A stretch of DNA of 64,000 nt from Amycolatopsis taiwanensis DSM 45107 (GTDB lineage Bacteria; Actinomycetota; Actinomycetes; Mycobacteriales; Pseudonocardiaceae), in contig NZ_JAFB01000028.1 in assembly GCF_000519205.1 (NCBI RefSeq), positions 50,282 through 114,281 of the forward strand, written 5' to 3'. A model generated the notes under the pieces. The model did no database searches, had not been told where the DNA came from, and saw only the letters and a program-made list of their open reading frames with translations. This document shows, one piece after another, positions 1-8,422 of the stretch (within the stretch, counting starts at the first letter, position 1; each line of letters opens with the position of its first letter). A program made the position numbers and the translations under genes.

Positions 1-80
1 CTGGGGGCAAGCCCCCAGACCCAGCGCCTTGCGGGGGCTCCGCCCCCACACCCCCGACTGGGGGCAAGCCCCCAGACCCC
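1..80. repeat. GC-rich dispersed palindromic repeat, copy 1
   Basis: Two copies of the palindrome ctgggggcaagcccccag (1-18 and 58-75) flank a second palindromic core, gggggctccgccccc. Related sequences occur at 5659-5770, 25805-25855 and 61365-61414, always between genes. Such elements fold into strong hairpins in RNA or single-stranded DNA. I see no coding potential. Their function is unknown; transcription termination or a REP-like element are both possible. Confidence 0.75.
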
Positions 81-117
81 CTTGCTATCGGGGCGGCAGG
101 GCGCCACCGAGGACAAC

Positions 118-192
118 GTGACCCGAACTCGCCAGGAGCGCCCTGTCGACACGATCGCGGTCGCGCGCAAACTCGCGGAGGACACAGCGTGA
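118..192 (+). CDS. Micro-ORF A (24 aa), translationally coupled to tgpA
   Basis: A GTG start at 118 follows a good ribosome binding site, GAGG at 109-112, with 5 nt spacing. The peptide begins MTRTRQERP and ends [15 protein letters not shown]. Its stop overlaps the GTG start of the transglutaminase gene (GTGA, 189-192). The last 17 codons are nearly identical in DNA to micro-ORF B before dapB and related to those before pgsA and DUF4097. I do not recognise the family. It may act as a translated leader that couples ribosomes to the next gene, or it may be a true small protein. Confidence 0.6.
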   Translation: MTRTRQERPVDTIAVARKLAEDTA

Positions 193-2690
193 CCGCAGTC
201 ATGCCACCACGGCAGTCCGCCGGGAGAATCCTGCCGGGCCGGCCACAGCTTCACACCCCCACGCAGCGGGTGGTCAAGCCGCCACCGGCCTGGCGCGCCA
301 CGCTGCTCGCCCCGGTCGCCGCCGGCCTCGCCACGTTGTGCGCGTCCACGTCGCTGACCGGTGTCGTGACGGGCGCGTCCTTTCTGGGATACGTCGCGGT
401 CGCCGTCGTCCTGGTCGCCTGCACCGGGCTGGTGCTGCGCTCGGTCCGCGTCCCCACCCCGCTGGTGGGGCTGGCCCAGCTGGCCATTCTGCTGTTGCTG
501 GTCACCGGCGTGTTCAGCAACCACGGCATCATGGCGGTCTTCCCCGGCCCCGCTGCGGCCTCCGACCTGAACGACGTGCTGTCGGCCGCCTTCGACCAGA
601 TCCGCAACGGCTTCCCGCCGGTCGACCCGACGCCGCCGATCCTGTGCCTGATCACCATCGCGATGGGCCTGGTCGCGGTGCTCGTCGACACCCTGACCGT
701 GGCGGCGTCGGCACCCGCGGCCACCGGACTGGTGCTGCTGTGCGTCTACGCGGTCCCGGCATCGCTGTCGGATTCGATGCTGCCGTGGTGGACCTTCGTG
801 CTCGGTGCGGCCGCGTTCGCCGCGCTGCTCGCGGTGGATGGCAACCACCGGCACCAGCGCTGGCGCAACCGGGACGCGCCCGGCCTCGGCGCCTCGCCCG
901 CCGCGGTGTCGGCCCCGGCCGCGGTGGTCGTGCTGGCGCTCGTGCTCGGCCTGGTCGCGGGCACGACGATCACCTTCGTCGGCACGGTCGGCCGGCTTCC
1001 CGGCAGCGGCCGCGGCGCAGGCTCGGGCACGGGCGGGCTCGGCATCAACCCGTTCACCTCGCTGCGCGGCATGCTGGATCAGGGCAACACGGTGGACCTG
1101 TTCCGAGTGCGCGGTCTGGGCAACGACAAGCGACTGCTGCGCGCGTTCACCCTCAACACCTACCAGCCGAACGTCGGGTGGACCCTGCCGCCCGGCCCGA
1201 TGCCGGCCGGCTACCCGGCGCTCAACCAGCAACTGCCGGCCGCGCCCGGCGACGACGGCTCCGCCGAATCGCGTCAGATCCAGATCGAACCGCTGAACTG
1301 GGACGACGTCTGGCTGCCGACCTACGGCTCGCTACGGGGCCTGCAGGGTATCGCGAACGGCTGGTTCTACGATCCGCAAAGCGGCGCGGTGTTCAGCGAA
1401 CGCAAGCAGCAGCCACCCGCCTACACCGAACTCGCGTCGCTGGCCGAGCCGACCAAGGACCAGCTTGAACGCGTCAAGCTCCCGCAGACCCTCGGGAACC
1501 CGCGGGACTACATCCCGATCCCCGGGATCGACCCGCGGGTCATCGGGCTGACCCACGAGATCACCGCCAACACCAGCACGGTGTTCGACGCGGCGACCGC
1601 GATCTGGCGATTCTTCACGGCCGAGGGCCGGTTCACCTACGACACCCACACCGCGCCCGTGGCCGACTCCGATGCGCTGACGGACTTCCTGCTCTACGGC
1701 AAGCGCGGCTTCTGCGAGCAGTTCGCGTCGGCGATGGCGGTGATGCTGAGGACGCTGGACGTCCCGACCCGCGTCGCCGTCGGTTTCACCGTCGGGTTCG
1801 CCGACGGCGACACCCGGCTGATCACCTCCCAGGACGCGCACGCCTGGGTGGAGGTGTACTTCGGTCCGGACCTCGGCTGGGTCAGCTTCGACCCCACCCC
1901 CCGCTCGGACGGCCGCGGCTACGTGCCGCCGTACCTGCAGAGCGGCTCGTCCTCCAGCGATTCGTCCGCGCAGGACACGCAAGAGGTGCCGAGCGTGTCC
2001 ACCACACACGTGGCGCCGAGCGGCGTGGGAGACATCCAGAACAGCGGCGGGGGCCCGGCCGGGCCCACGCAGGCGGCGCCCGCGGGCTCGGCACCGGGCT
2101 GGACGAGCTGGGGCTTGCTCGCCGTGGTGCTGGCCGCGATCGCGTTGTCCGTCACGGCGTTCCTCGCCACCCGCTCGGCCAGGCGGCGATCGACGGTGGC
2201 CCGGTGGCTGCCGCTGGCCGCGGCCTCGGCGTGGCTGTTGGCGGTCGTGCTCACGGCGTGGCTCGTGCACTGGGTATTGGCCCTGGCCCTGCTGGTCCTG
2301 ACCGGTGTCGGCCTGGTGCCCGCGATCATGCGGGAGATCCAGCGGCAGCGGCGTCTGCGCGCCATCGCGGCGCGGGAACCCGGCGCGGCCAGTGCCGCGT
2401 GGGCGGAACTGCGGGATGAGTGTGCCGACCGCGGCGTGCCTATCCCGTCGACCGCCACGGTCCGCACCGCCGCGCAGCAGGTCGCGCACGACAATCGTCT
2501 TGACGACGCCGGCAAGGACAACCTGCGCACGGTGGTCGGGGTGATCGAGCGGTCCTGGTACGCGCCGACGGGCACCGTCGACGATCCCGGCTTCGTCCCG
2601 GCGTTCGAGGGATTGCGCGAGAGCCTGCGCCGGAACGCACCGATGTCCTGGCGTGGCCGCCTGTTCCCGCGCTCGGTGTTCCGCCGCTGA
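189..2690 (+). CDS. TgpA-type membrane transglutaminase-like protease (DUF3488/transglutaminase/DUF4129)
   Basis: An 833-aa membrane protein. The first ~260 residues hold about six hydrophobic segments (DUF3488 region). An extracytoplasmic transglutaminase core follows, with the triad visible as Cys509 in GKRGFCEQFASAM, His551 in SQDAHAWVEVYF and Asp568 in GWVSFDPTP. A Ser/Gly/Pro-rich linker, two membrane segments (~640-720) and a cytoplasmic tail complete it. In actinobacteria these proteins are usually encoded after a MoxR AAA+ ATPase and a DUF58 protein; those would lie left of the window (inference). The GTG start overlaps micro-ORF A. The substrate is unknown; a role in cell-envelope peptide cleavage or cross-linking is likely. 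Confidence 0.88.
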   Translation: MTAVMPPRQSAGRILPGRPQLHTPTQRVVKPPPAWRATLLAPVAAGLATLCASTSLTGVVTGASFLGYVAVAVVLVACTGLVLRSVRVPTPLVGLAQLAILLLLVTGVFSNHGIMAVFPGPAAASDLNDVLSAAFDQIRNGFPPVDPTPPILCLITIAMGLVAVLVDTLTVAASAPAATGLVLLCVYAVPASLSDSMLPWWTFVLGAAAFAALLAVDGNHRHQRWRNRDAPGLGASPAAVSAPAAVVVLALVLGLVAGTTITFVGTVGRLPGSGRGAGSGTGGLGINPFTSLRGMLDQGNTVDLFRVRGLGNDKRLLRAFTLNTYQPNVGWTLPPGPMPAGYPALNQQLPAAPGDDGSAESRQIQIEPLNWDDVWLPTYGSLRGLQGIANGWFYDPQSGAVFSERKQQPPAYTELASLAEPTKDQLERVKLPQTLGNPRDYIPIPGIDPRVIGLTHEITANTSTVFDAATAIWRFFTAEGRFTYDTHTAPVADSDALTDFLLYGKRGFCEQFASAMAVMLRTLDVPTRVAVGFTVGFADGDTRLITSQDAHAWVEVYFGPDLGWVSFDPTPRSDGRGYVPPYLQSGSSSSDSSAQDTQEVPSVSTTHVAPSGVGDIQNSGGGPAGPTQAAPAGSAPGWTSWGLLAVVLAAIALSVTAFLATRSARRRSTVARWLPLAAASAWLLAVVLTAWLVHWVLALALLVLTGVGLVPAIMREIQRQRRLRAIAAREPGAASAAWAELRDECADRGVPIPSTATVRTAAQQVAHDNRLDDAGKDNLRTVVGVIERSWYAPTGTVDDPGFVPAFEGLRESLRRNAPMSWRGRLFPRSVFRR

Positions 2691-2732
2691 CGCTCGCCGT
2701 CCGCGACGGGGCCCGGCCCCCTTTACCCGCGC

Positions 2733-2933
2733 CGAACCGGGAAGTCGGGCGCCTGAACCTCGAACTCGGACACCCGAACCGGGAACTCGGACACCCGAAC
2801 CAGGAACTCGCACGCCTGAACCGGGAACTCACACACCCGAACCGGGAACTCGGACACCCGGGCCGGGAAGTCGGACGCCTGGGCTGGGGACTCGGACGCC
2901 TGGGCTGGGGACTCGGACGCCTGGGCGGGGACG
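2733..2933. repeat. 21-bp minisatellite, about 9.5 tandem units
   Basis: Nine full units start at 2733, 2754, 2775, 2796, 2817, 2838, 2859, 2880 and 2901, and a partial unit follows at 2922. The commonest unit reads cgaaccgggaac then tcggacacc. The last units drift to tgggctggggac then tcggacgcc. Because 21 is divisible by 3 the array is open in several frames; one frame would read EPGTRTP repeats. It fills most of the 344-bp gap between tgpA and the DUF3040 gene. I see no start signal for a gene, so I treat it as a non-coding tandem repeat that probably varies in copy number. Confidence 0.88.
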
Positions 2934-2986
2934 CAAGGGGCTGCGCTGGGCTGGGGGCACGGGTTCGTCACCAGCCCACAAAAGTG

Positions 2987-3011
2987 CCCGCCCTCGTGGT
3001 GCGAGGGAGGG
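2987..3011. terminator. Hairpin between convergent tgpA and DUF3040 genes
   Basis: The arms gcccgccctcg and cgagggagggc flank a 3-5 nt loop with one mismatch. The hairpin lies 24 bp beyond the DUF3040 stop, on the downstream side of both converging genes. There is no U-tract, as is common for actinobacterial terminators. Confidence 0.5.
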
Positions 3012-3034
3012 CAGCCTTGGGCAGCCTGGGCGGC

Positions 3035-3412
3035 CTACTCTTCGAACCGCTGGCGGAAGCGCTCTTCCATCCGCTGGGTGAACGAACTCTTGGGCTTGGC
3101 CGGCCCCTTCGTGGCTTCGGCGCCGCCGGGATGACGGCCGGACATGATCGCCACCACCACCCCGAAGAACATCGCGAGGAACCCGACCACGCTCATCAGC
3201 GGGAAGTCGGCAACCCACAACGCCTTGACCATCACGCCCACCACGAGCAGCGCGACCCCGACGATGAACAGCGCGATCCCCTGGATTCGGCGGCGGCGCG
3301 CGGGCCGGCGTAACCGGGCTCCACGCACCGTAGACGCGAACTTGGGGTCCTCGGCATAGAGCTCGCGCTCGATCTGGTCGAGCAGCCGCTGCTCATGCTC
3401 GGAGAGTGGCAT
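3035..3412 (-). CDS. DUF3040 family small membrane protein
   Basis: A 125-aa protein starting MPLSEHEQRLLDQIERELY, the signature N-terminus of the DUF3040 family. An arginine-rich stretch (GARLRRPARRRR) is followed by two membrane helices (about residues 44-62 and 70-90) and a charged C-terminal tail. The ATG at 3412 has the ribosome binding site GGAGG just upstream; the longer open frame to 3571 lacks one. Function is unknown. In many actinobacteria the family lies near mraZ and division genes, and here it sits next to dinB. Confidence 0.9.
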   Translation of the reverse strand: MPLSEHEQRLLDQIERELYAEDPKFASTVRGARLRRPARRRRIQGIALFIVGVALLVVGVMVKALWVADFPLMSVVGFLAMFFGVVVAIMSGRHPGGAEATKGPAKPKSSFTQRMEERFRQRFEE

Positions 3413-3567
3413 CTTTCCTCCTCCGGCACAGCTCGTCACGGGCGCCGGGCCGCGCAACGTCCTGGACCCAAACTCGGCACCGCCCATGTGGGGTGCCACC
3501 GTCCAGGATACGAGTCGAGCGCCGCCACGACTACCCGATACCAACACGAAGCTTTGCCACGTTCGAT

Positions 3568-4818
3568 TCACGTAGGTTTATCAGACCGCCGCGAAAGCAG
3601 CGACGCCGGGCGAACCGCGGCCGCCCCGAACCTGGATCGGGCCACGTCGGCCGCGATCTCCGCGTCCCGCCAGCGGGGTTCGTCGGGCTCGAAGCTCAGT
3701 TGCTCCGGCTCGTCGTCTCCGGTCAGTCCTTCCACCCGCACCCCGAGTAACCGGATCTCGGCGTCCGAAACCGCTTCGGTGAGCAGGGCCAGCGCGGTGG
3801 TATGGACGACTCGCGCGACATCGGTGGCCGCCGCGAGGGTGCGGGCGCGCGTGATCGTCCGGAAGTCGGCGAACCGGACCTTGATCGACACGGTCCGGCC
3901 GCGCAGGTGGCGGGCGCGCAGCGTGGCCGCGACCCGCTCCGACAGCCGGAGGATCTCCCGCTCCAGCACGCGTGGATCACGCTGGTCGGTGTCGAAGGTG
4001 CGCTCCGCGCCGATCGACTTGTCCGGCACGTCCACCACGACCCCGCGCTCGTCACGGCCGTTGGCCAGCGCGTGCAGGTGCTCGGCGGCGGCCGTGCCGA
4101 CCGCGCGGCGCAGGCGGTTGAGCGGCGCGGCGGCCACCTGGGCGACGGTGGTGAACCCCAGCCGCCGCAGGTTCTCCTCGGTGCGCTGGCCGACCCCCCA
4201 CAGCGCCGCGACCGGCAACGGGTGCAGGAAGGCCAGGAGCTGGCCGGTCGGCACGACGAGCACCCCGTCCGGTTTGGCCATGCCGGAGGCGAGCTTGGCG
4301 ACGAACTTGACCCCGGCCACCCCGACCGAGCAGGTGATGCCGTGCTCGGCGAAGACCCGTTGCCTGATCAGTTCCGCGACCTGGGCCGGGGTGGCGTCCA
4401 GACGGCGGAGCGCGCCGCTGACGTCCAGGAACGCCTCGTCCAGGCTCAGTGGTTCGACCAGTGGGGTCAGCTCGCGGAAAATCGCCATCACGCCCCGGGA
4501 AACCTCCCCGTACAGCCCGTGGCTCGGCGGGATGAACACCGCGTTGGGGCAGAGCCGGCGGGCCACCGCGGCCGGCATGGCGGCGCGTACCCCGAACTCG
4601 CGGGCCGGGTAGTTCGCCGACGTCACCACCGACCGCGGGCCGGCGCCCGCGACGATCACCGGCTGGTCCGCCAGCTCGGGCCTGGTGCGCAGTTCGACGG
4701 CGGCGAAGAAGGCGTCCATGTCGACGTGCAGCAAGCCACATCCGGTGTCGTCCGGCGTGTTCTGCTCGGTGACCCGGAATCTCTCGTAGCCGGGCGGCAG
4801 CCCCGGTTTCTTACCCAT
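3568..4818 (-). CDS. dinB: DNA polymerase IV (Y-family translesion polymerase)
   Basis: 416 aa. The palm carboxylates are present in HVDMDAFFAAVE (near residue 34) and SLDEAFLDVSG (near residue 128). The little-finger domain follows, and the C-terminal region carries EQLSFE, a clamp-binding QLxF motif. This indicates a beta-clamp-dependent, error-prone polymerase that bypasses damaged bases. It is transcribed toward DUF3040 after a 155-bp gap. A taggct hexamer lies 9 nt before the ATG and no strong ribosome binding site is visible, so the mRNA leader is short or absent. Confidence 0.95.
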   Translation of the reverse strand: MGKKPGLPPGYERFRVTEQNTPDDTGCGLLHVDMDAFFAAVELRTRPELADQPVIVAGAGPRSVVTSANYPAREFGVRAAMPAAVARRLCPNAVFIPPSHGLYGEVSRGVMAIFRELTPLVEPLSLDEAFLDVSGALRRLDATPAQVAELIRQRVFAEHGITCSVGVAGVKFVAKLASGMAKPDGVLVVPTGQLLAFLHPLPVAALWGVGQRTEENLRRLGFTTVAQVAAAPLNRLRRAVGTAAAEHLHALANGRDERGVVVDVPDKSIGAERTFDTDQRDPRVLEREILRLSERVAATLRARHLRGRTVSIKVRFADFRTITRARTLAAATDVARVVHTTALALLTEAVSDAEIRLLGVRVEGLTGDDEPEQLSFEPDEPRWRDAEIAADVARSRFGAAAVRPASLLSRRSDKPT

Positions 4819-4877
4819 CGCCAGGAAAGCCTACGTCCGCCCACCGACAAACCCGGGCGGCGAGACGCTGAGCCGGG

Positions 4878-5615
4878 TCAGCGGGGCCGGCGGGCCAGCG
4901 CGTGCAGGCGGGTGGCGATGTCGCGCAACGGGGGCGCGGCCCCGGCGACCGCCTCGAACTCGGCGAGTTCCTCGCCGGTGAACAGCTCCGGCTCGGCCTC
5001 GACGACGAAGTCGCAGACCACCCCGTCGCCCTGGAGCAGTTCCACGTCCAGTCCCACCGACGCCAGCATGCGCGTCAGGCCCGCGGAGTCGAAGCGCCGC
5101 AACAGGTTCTCCCTGTCGTCGGTCAGCACGCCGTCGGGGCCGGTGAGCAGCCATCGCGCATCGCTCAGCCGGCCGGCCAGCGCCCGGTGCAGCACGGCGG
5201 CGTAGCGGTTGGCGGCCAGCACCGACACCGCTCCGCCCGGCGTCACGGCGACGGCCAGTGCCTCGATCACCGCGGCCGGGTCGTCGACGATCTCCAGGAC
5301 GCCGTGCGCCAGCACCAGATCGGCCGAGCCCGGCCGAATCCGCTCGCCGATCGCGTCCGTGTCGTCGGCGATCACCGTGATCAAGCTGGACACACCGGTT
5401 TCCTCGGCGCGCCGGCGCAGCGTGGCCACGGCGTTCGGATTCGGCTCGACGACGGTCACCCGGCAGCCCTCAGCGGCCAGGGGCACGGCCCACCCGCCGC
5501 TCCCGCCGCCGACGTCGACGACGTGCGGCCGCTCGGTCTGCACGCGGGCGAGCTCGTCCTGCAACGCCCGCCAGACCGCGCCTGAGCCACGCGTCGTGCC
5601 GGTGTCCGTTCGCAT
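4878..5615 (-). CDS. Class I SAM-dependent methyltransferase
   Basis: 245 aa. Motif I is VVDVGGGSGGWAVPLAAEG at about residues 36-54, followed by the acidic end of strand 2 (VTVVEPNP) and DLVLAHGVLEIVDDP as the post-motif region. This is a Methyltransf_11/25-type fold with no clue to the substrate. The ATG at 5615 has tacgct 8 nt upstream and no ribosome binding site, so it is probably leaderless. It lies 59 bp upstream of dinB in the same direction and may share transcription with it. Confidence 0.85.
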   Translation of the reverse strand: MRTDTGTTRGSGAVWRALQDELARVQTERPHVVDVGGGSGGWAVPLAAEGCRVTVVEPNPNAVATLRRRAEETGVSSLITVIADDTDAIGERIRPGSADLVLAHGVLEIVDDPAAVIEALAVAVTPGGAVSVLAANRYAAVLHRALAGRLSDARWLLTGPDGVLTDDRENLLRRFDSAGLTRMLASVGLDVELLQGDGVVCDFVVEAEPELFTGEELAEFEAVAGAAPPLRDIATRLHALARRPR

Positions 5616-5658
5616 GGGTTCACAGCGTAGTCAAGGGGCCGTATCACCAATGGCGTAA

Positions 5659-5770
5659 GGGGGTCTGGGGGCTTGCCCCCAGACGGGGGTGTGGGGGCGG
5701 AGTCCCCACAAGGCAGAGCGTCTGGGGCCTTGCCCCCAGACGGGGCATGCGGGCGGAGCCCCCTCAGGGC
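5659..5770. repeat. GC-rich dispersed palindromic repeat, copy 2
   Basis: Two palindromes of the type gtctgggggcttgcccccag (centred near 5675 and 5730) are interleaved with GGGGGCGGAGTCCCC-type cores. The element fills the space between the divergent methyltransferase and parA genes. It is the same family as at 1-80. The parA promoter lies just to its right. Confidence 0.75.
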
Positions 5771-5829
5771 AAGGTATGCCGGGGCACAGAGGCTGCCGCT
5801 CCCGGCGCCCACCCGGCTACGCTCCAGGA

Positions 5830-6702
5830 GTGCACACGGTCGCCGTACTCAGCCTGAAGGGTGGTGTCGGCAAAACCACGGTCGCCCTGGGGATCGCGTC
5901 GGCCGCCCTGCGCAGGGGCATCCGGACGCTGGTCGCCGATCTCGACCCGCAGGGCAACGCCACCGCCTCGCTGGACCCGCCCTACACCGACGCGACGCTC
6001 GCCGACGTGCTGGAAACCCCGCACCGGGCGGTCCTGCACCGCGCCATCGCCCCGAGCGTGTGGAGCGACGACGTCGAGGTGCTCGTCGGTGCCGAGGACC
6101 TCGAGTTGCTCAATGAACCAAGCGCCGACGACCGCCGACTGAACAACCTTTCGCGCGCCCTCGACGAGTTGGACGACGCGCCCCCCGGCGACAAGCCCTA
6201 TGAGCTGGTGATCCTGGACTGCCCGCCGTCGCTGGGCCGGCTGACCAAGTCGGCACTGGTCGCCGCGGACAGCGCCATCCTGGTCACCGAGCCGACCATG
6301 TATGCGGTCGCGGGTGCCCAGCGTGCGCTGGAGGCCGTCGAACGGATCCGCGACGAGCACAACCCGGACCTCCGCGCGGTCGGTGTGCTGGTGAACCGGT
6401 TGCGGCCACGCTCGCACGAACACCAGTTCCGCATCGCCGAGCTGCGGGAGTCCTTCGGGCCGATGGTCATGCCCACCGCGATCCCCGACCGGCTGGCGGT
6501 CCAGCAGGCCCAGGGCGCGTGCAGCCCCATCCACCAGTGGCACTCCCCCGGCGCGCAGGAGATCGCGCTGACCTTCAACATGGTGCTGGCCAAGATCCTG
6601 CGCTCGAACCGCGCCGGCCGTCACCGCGTGGCCGCGGAACCGGAGTCGGAGGTCGAGCGGACCGGGCCGATCAAGATCGCGCACACCGATGCCGGAGGGT
6701 GA
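5830..6702 (+). CDS. ParA/Soj-family ATPase
   Basis: 290 aa beginning MHTVAVLSLKGGVGKTTVA. It carries the deviant Walker A motif KGGVGKTT, an A-prime motif DLDPQGNAT and Walker B VILDCPPSLG, as in ParA/MinD ATPases. The GTG at 5830 is 6 nt after a TACGCT -10 hexamer, so the mRNA is probably leaderless. No parB neighbour is present, so this is an orphan ParA-like protein rather than the chromosomal segregation pair. It overlaps nei by 14 bp, which implies cotranscription. Confidence 0.88.
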   Translation: MHTVAVLSLKGGVGKTTVALGIASAALRRGIRTLVADLDPQGNATASLDPPYTDATLADVLETPHRAVLHRAIAPSVWSDDVEVLVGAEDLELLNEPSADDRRLNNLSRALDELDDAPPGDKPYELVILDCPPSLGRLTKSALVAADSAILVTEPTMYAVAGAQRALEAVERIRDEHNPDLRAVGVLVNRLRPRSHEHQFRIAELRESFGPMVMPTAIPDRLAVQQAQGACSPIHQWHSPGAQEIALTFNMVLAKILRSNRAGRHRVAAEPESEVERTGPIKIAHTDAGG

Positions 6703-7513
6703 CACGGTCTTCCTGACCGGCCGGAACCTCGAACGAGCACTGGCCGGGAAGACGTTGTCGCGCACCGACTTCCGCCATCCCGCACTGGCCACTGTGGACC
6801 TCACCGGCCGGTCGGTGATGGCGGTGCGCACGGTCGGCAAGCACCTGTTCACCCGGTTCTCCGGGCAGCTGAGCCTGCACAGCCACCTCAAGATGGATGG
6901 CTCCTGGGAGATCTACCGGCCCGGCGAGCGCTGGCGGCACCCGGCGCACCAGATCCGCGTCATCCTGGGCACCCCGGACACCGAGGCGGTCGGATTCCGT
7001 CTGCACGAGTTGAAGATCCTGCCCACCGGCCAGGAGTCCCGGCTCGTCGGCCACCTCGGCCCCGACCTGCTGGATCCGGACTGGACTCCGGCGCACGCCG
7101 CCCGCGCCGCGGCGGCGCTGGCCGCCGAACCGGCGCGCGAACTCGGGCTCGCCCTGCTCGATCAACGCGTCATGGCGGGCGTGGGCAACCTATACAAGAC
7201 CGAGATCTGCTTCTTGCTGGGCGTTTCCCCGTGGACACCGGTGTCCGAAGTGGATGCTCTCCAGGCCGTCACGCTGGCACGCAAGCTACTGCTCGCCAAC
7301 GCGTGGCGCTTCGAGCAGAGCACCACCGGCGAGGTGGCCCGCGGCCGCCGTACCTGGGTCTACGAGCGCACCCGGCAGGGCTGCTTCCGCTGCGGCGGGC
7401 CGGTCCGGGTCGCCGGTCAGGGCCACGGCGTCGAGGCGCGGCCGACGTGGTTCTGTCCCCGCTGCCAGCCCGGCCCGGCGCCGGAGGCGACCGGCCGGCA
7501 CGGCCGGCCGTAA
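6689..7513 (+). CDS. nei2: Endonuclease VIII-like DNA glycosylase/AP lyase (Nei2 type)
   Basis: 274 aa with N-terminus MPEGDTV: after loss of Met, Pro1 is the Schiff-base nucleophile and Glu2 the acid catalyst. The H2TH region (LGLALLDQRVMAGVGNLYKTEICF) is clear. A C-terminal zinc finger is formed by CFRCGG and FCPRCQ. The MPEGDT rather than MPELPE start points to the Nei branch, which removes oxidised pyrimidines. It starts inside the 3' end of the ParA gene. Confidence 0.93.
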   Translation: MPEGDTVFLTGRNLERALAGKTLSRTDFRHPALATVDLTGRSVMAVRTVGKHLFTRFSGQLSLHSHLKMDGSWEIYRPGERWRHPAHQIRVILGTPDTEAVGFRLHELKILPTGQESRLVGHLGPDLLDPDWTPAHAARAAAALAAEPARELGLALLDQRVMAGVGNLYKTEICFLLGVSPWTPVSEVDALQAVTLARKLLLANAWRFEQSTTGEVARGRRTWVYERTRQGCFRCGGPVRVAGQGHGVEARPTWFCPRCQPGPAPEATGRHGRP

Positions 7514-7536
7514 TCACAGGATTACGAATAATCTGG

Positions 7537-7566
7537 TTGCCTGGCCCCCGATTCGTCGCCTAGCGT
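7537..7566 (+). promoter_or_regulatory. Predicted promoter of the short RNA/mini-ORF transcript
   Basis: The -35 candidate TTGCCT (7537-7542) and -10 candidate TAGCGT (7561-7566) are 18 bp apart, predicting a transcript from about 7573. It would drive the mini-ORF and hairpins downstream, independently of nei. Confidence 0.45.
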
Positions 7567-7598
7567 TGCGGTTACACGGGAAAGGAGGTGGTCCAAAG

Positions 7599-7637
7599 TT
7601 GTGTAACTACAGGACTCGTGAGGTGGCCGTCCGCTAA
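7599..7637 (+). CDS. 12-aa mini-ORF behind a near-perfect Shine-Dalgarno sequence
   Basis: The sequence AAAGGAGGTGGTCC (7581-7594) matches the complement of the 16S rRNA 3' end at all but one position, far more than ordinary genes here. Downstream, TTG at 7599 opens MCNYRTREVAVR and a TAA stop. Structured RNA and a long hairpin follow. I infer a short leader peptide or a ribosome-binding decoy RNA. The start codon choice is uncertain. Confidence 0.5.
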   Translation: MCNYRTREVAVR

Positions 7638-7647
7638 CGGATCCCGC

Positions 7648-7754
7648 TGGTGACGTTGGTGAATACCAGGCGGTCACCGAACCCCCGGCGTCCCGGGCAC
7701 CGGTCCGGCTCGGGCCGAGCGGCTGACGACGCTCAGGAGCCTCGCCGGGGGTTC
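7648..7754 (+). ncRNA. Structured RNA ending in a 12-bp stem (attenuator, terminator or small RNA)
   Basis: Hairpin 1 pairs ggtgac (7648-7653) with gtcacc (7673-7678) and has an inner ggt/acc stem. Hairpin 2 pairs gaacccccggcg (7679-7690) perfectly with cgccgggggttc (7743-7754) around a 52-nt GC-rich insert. The 3' side continues tctcttcataatctt, a pyrimidine-rich tail. With the promoter near 7537 this suggests a discrete transcript of about 185 nt. The rest of the gap, up to 7815, holds only the acetyltransferase promoter. Confidence 0.5.
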
Positions 7755-7815
7755 TCTTCATAATCTTGGCAAAAGTACCGACACAAATGCACGTGCAGGG
7801 ACTACGCTCTGGCGT

Positions 7816-8373
7816 GTGCTGCAGCCCACGTACCCGGTCAAGACGGCCCGCTTGATCCTGCGCCCCTTCACGAAAGACGATCTGTCTCCTTTGCACGCCT
7901 TCCAGTCGCGTCCGGAGGTCACCCGCTACCTGCACTGGGAGCCACGCAGCCGGGCCGACACCGCGAAGGCACTGACGGAGAAGATCGAGCACTCGACGTT
8001 GCGGGAGCCGGGCGAGTCGATGTCGGTCGCGGTCGAGCTGATCGAGACGGGTGAGCTGATCGGGGATCTGACGCTCCGCTGGGCCAGTGCGGAGCACCGC
8101 AGTGGCGAACTCTCCTTCATATTCCACCCCAAGCACTACGGCAGGGGCTACGCCGCGGAGGCCACGACCGAGTTGCTGCGCATGGGTTTCGAAGAACTGG
8201 GGCTGCACCGGATCTTCGGCCGCTGCGACGGGCGCAACATCGCGTCGGCCTCCCTGATGGAGGGGCTGGGCATGCGCCGCGAGGCCCACCTGCGGGAGGA
8301 CGAGCTGGTCAAGGGCGAATGGACGGACAAGCTCGTCTACGCGATGCTGGCCGCCGAATGGCGGAGGCGCTGA
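7816..8373 (+). CDS. GNAT acetyltransferase, RimJ/RimL type
   Basis: 185 aa beginning MLQPTYPVKTARLILRPF, the typical RimJ/RimL opening TxRLxLRP. The acetyl-CoA-binding stretch is around HPKHYGRGYAAEATTELL, and NIASASLMEGLGMRREA is the conserved C-terminal block. The GTG at 7816 lies 7 nt after a TACGCT hexamer, suggesting a leaderless mRNA. The substrate could be a protein N-terminus or a small molecule; the sequence does not decide. Confidence 0.85.
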   Translation: MLQPTYPVKTARLILRPFTKDDLSPLHAFQSRPEVTRYLHWEPRSRADTAKALTEKIEHSTLREPGESMSVAVELIETGELIGDLTLRWASAEHRSGELSFIFHPKHYGRGYAAEATTELLRMGFEELGLHRIFGRCDGRNIASASLMEGLGMRREAHLREDELVKGEWTDKLVYAMLAAEWRRR

Positions 8374-8422
8374 ACACGGCCCGGCCACCCGGGCCGCGAG
8401 GCCAGGCGTGAAGATGTAATAC

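Noticed and set aside
2733-2933. Possible CRISPR array
   Set aside because: Units are directly adjacent with no spacers, and no cas genes are present.
2653-3081. Open frame encoding EPGTRTP repeats
   Set aside because: Begins inside tgpA and is open because of the 21-bp tandem unit; no start signal.
5830-6702. Chromosomal parA of the parABS system
   Set aside because: No parB, parS or replication-origin genes nearby; the neighbour is an nei-type repair gene.
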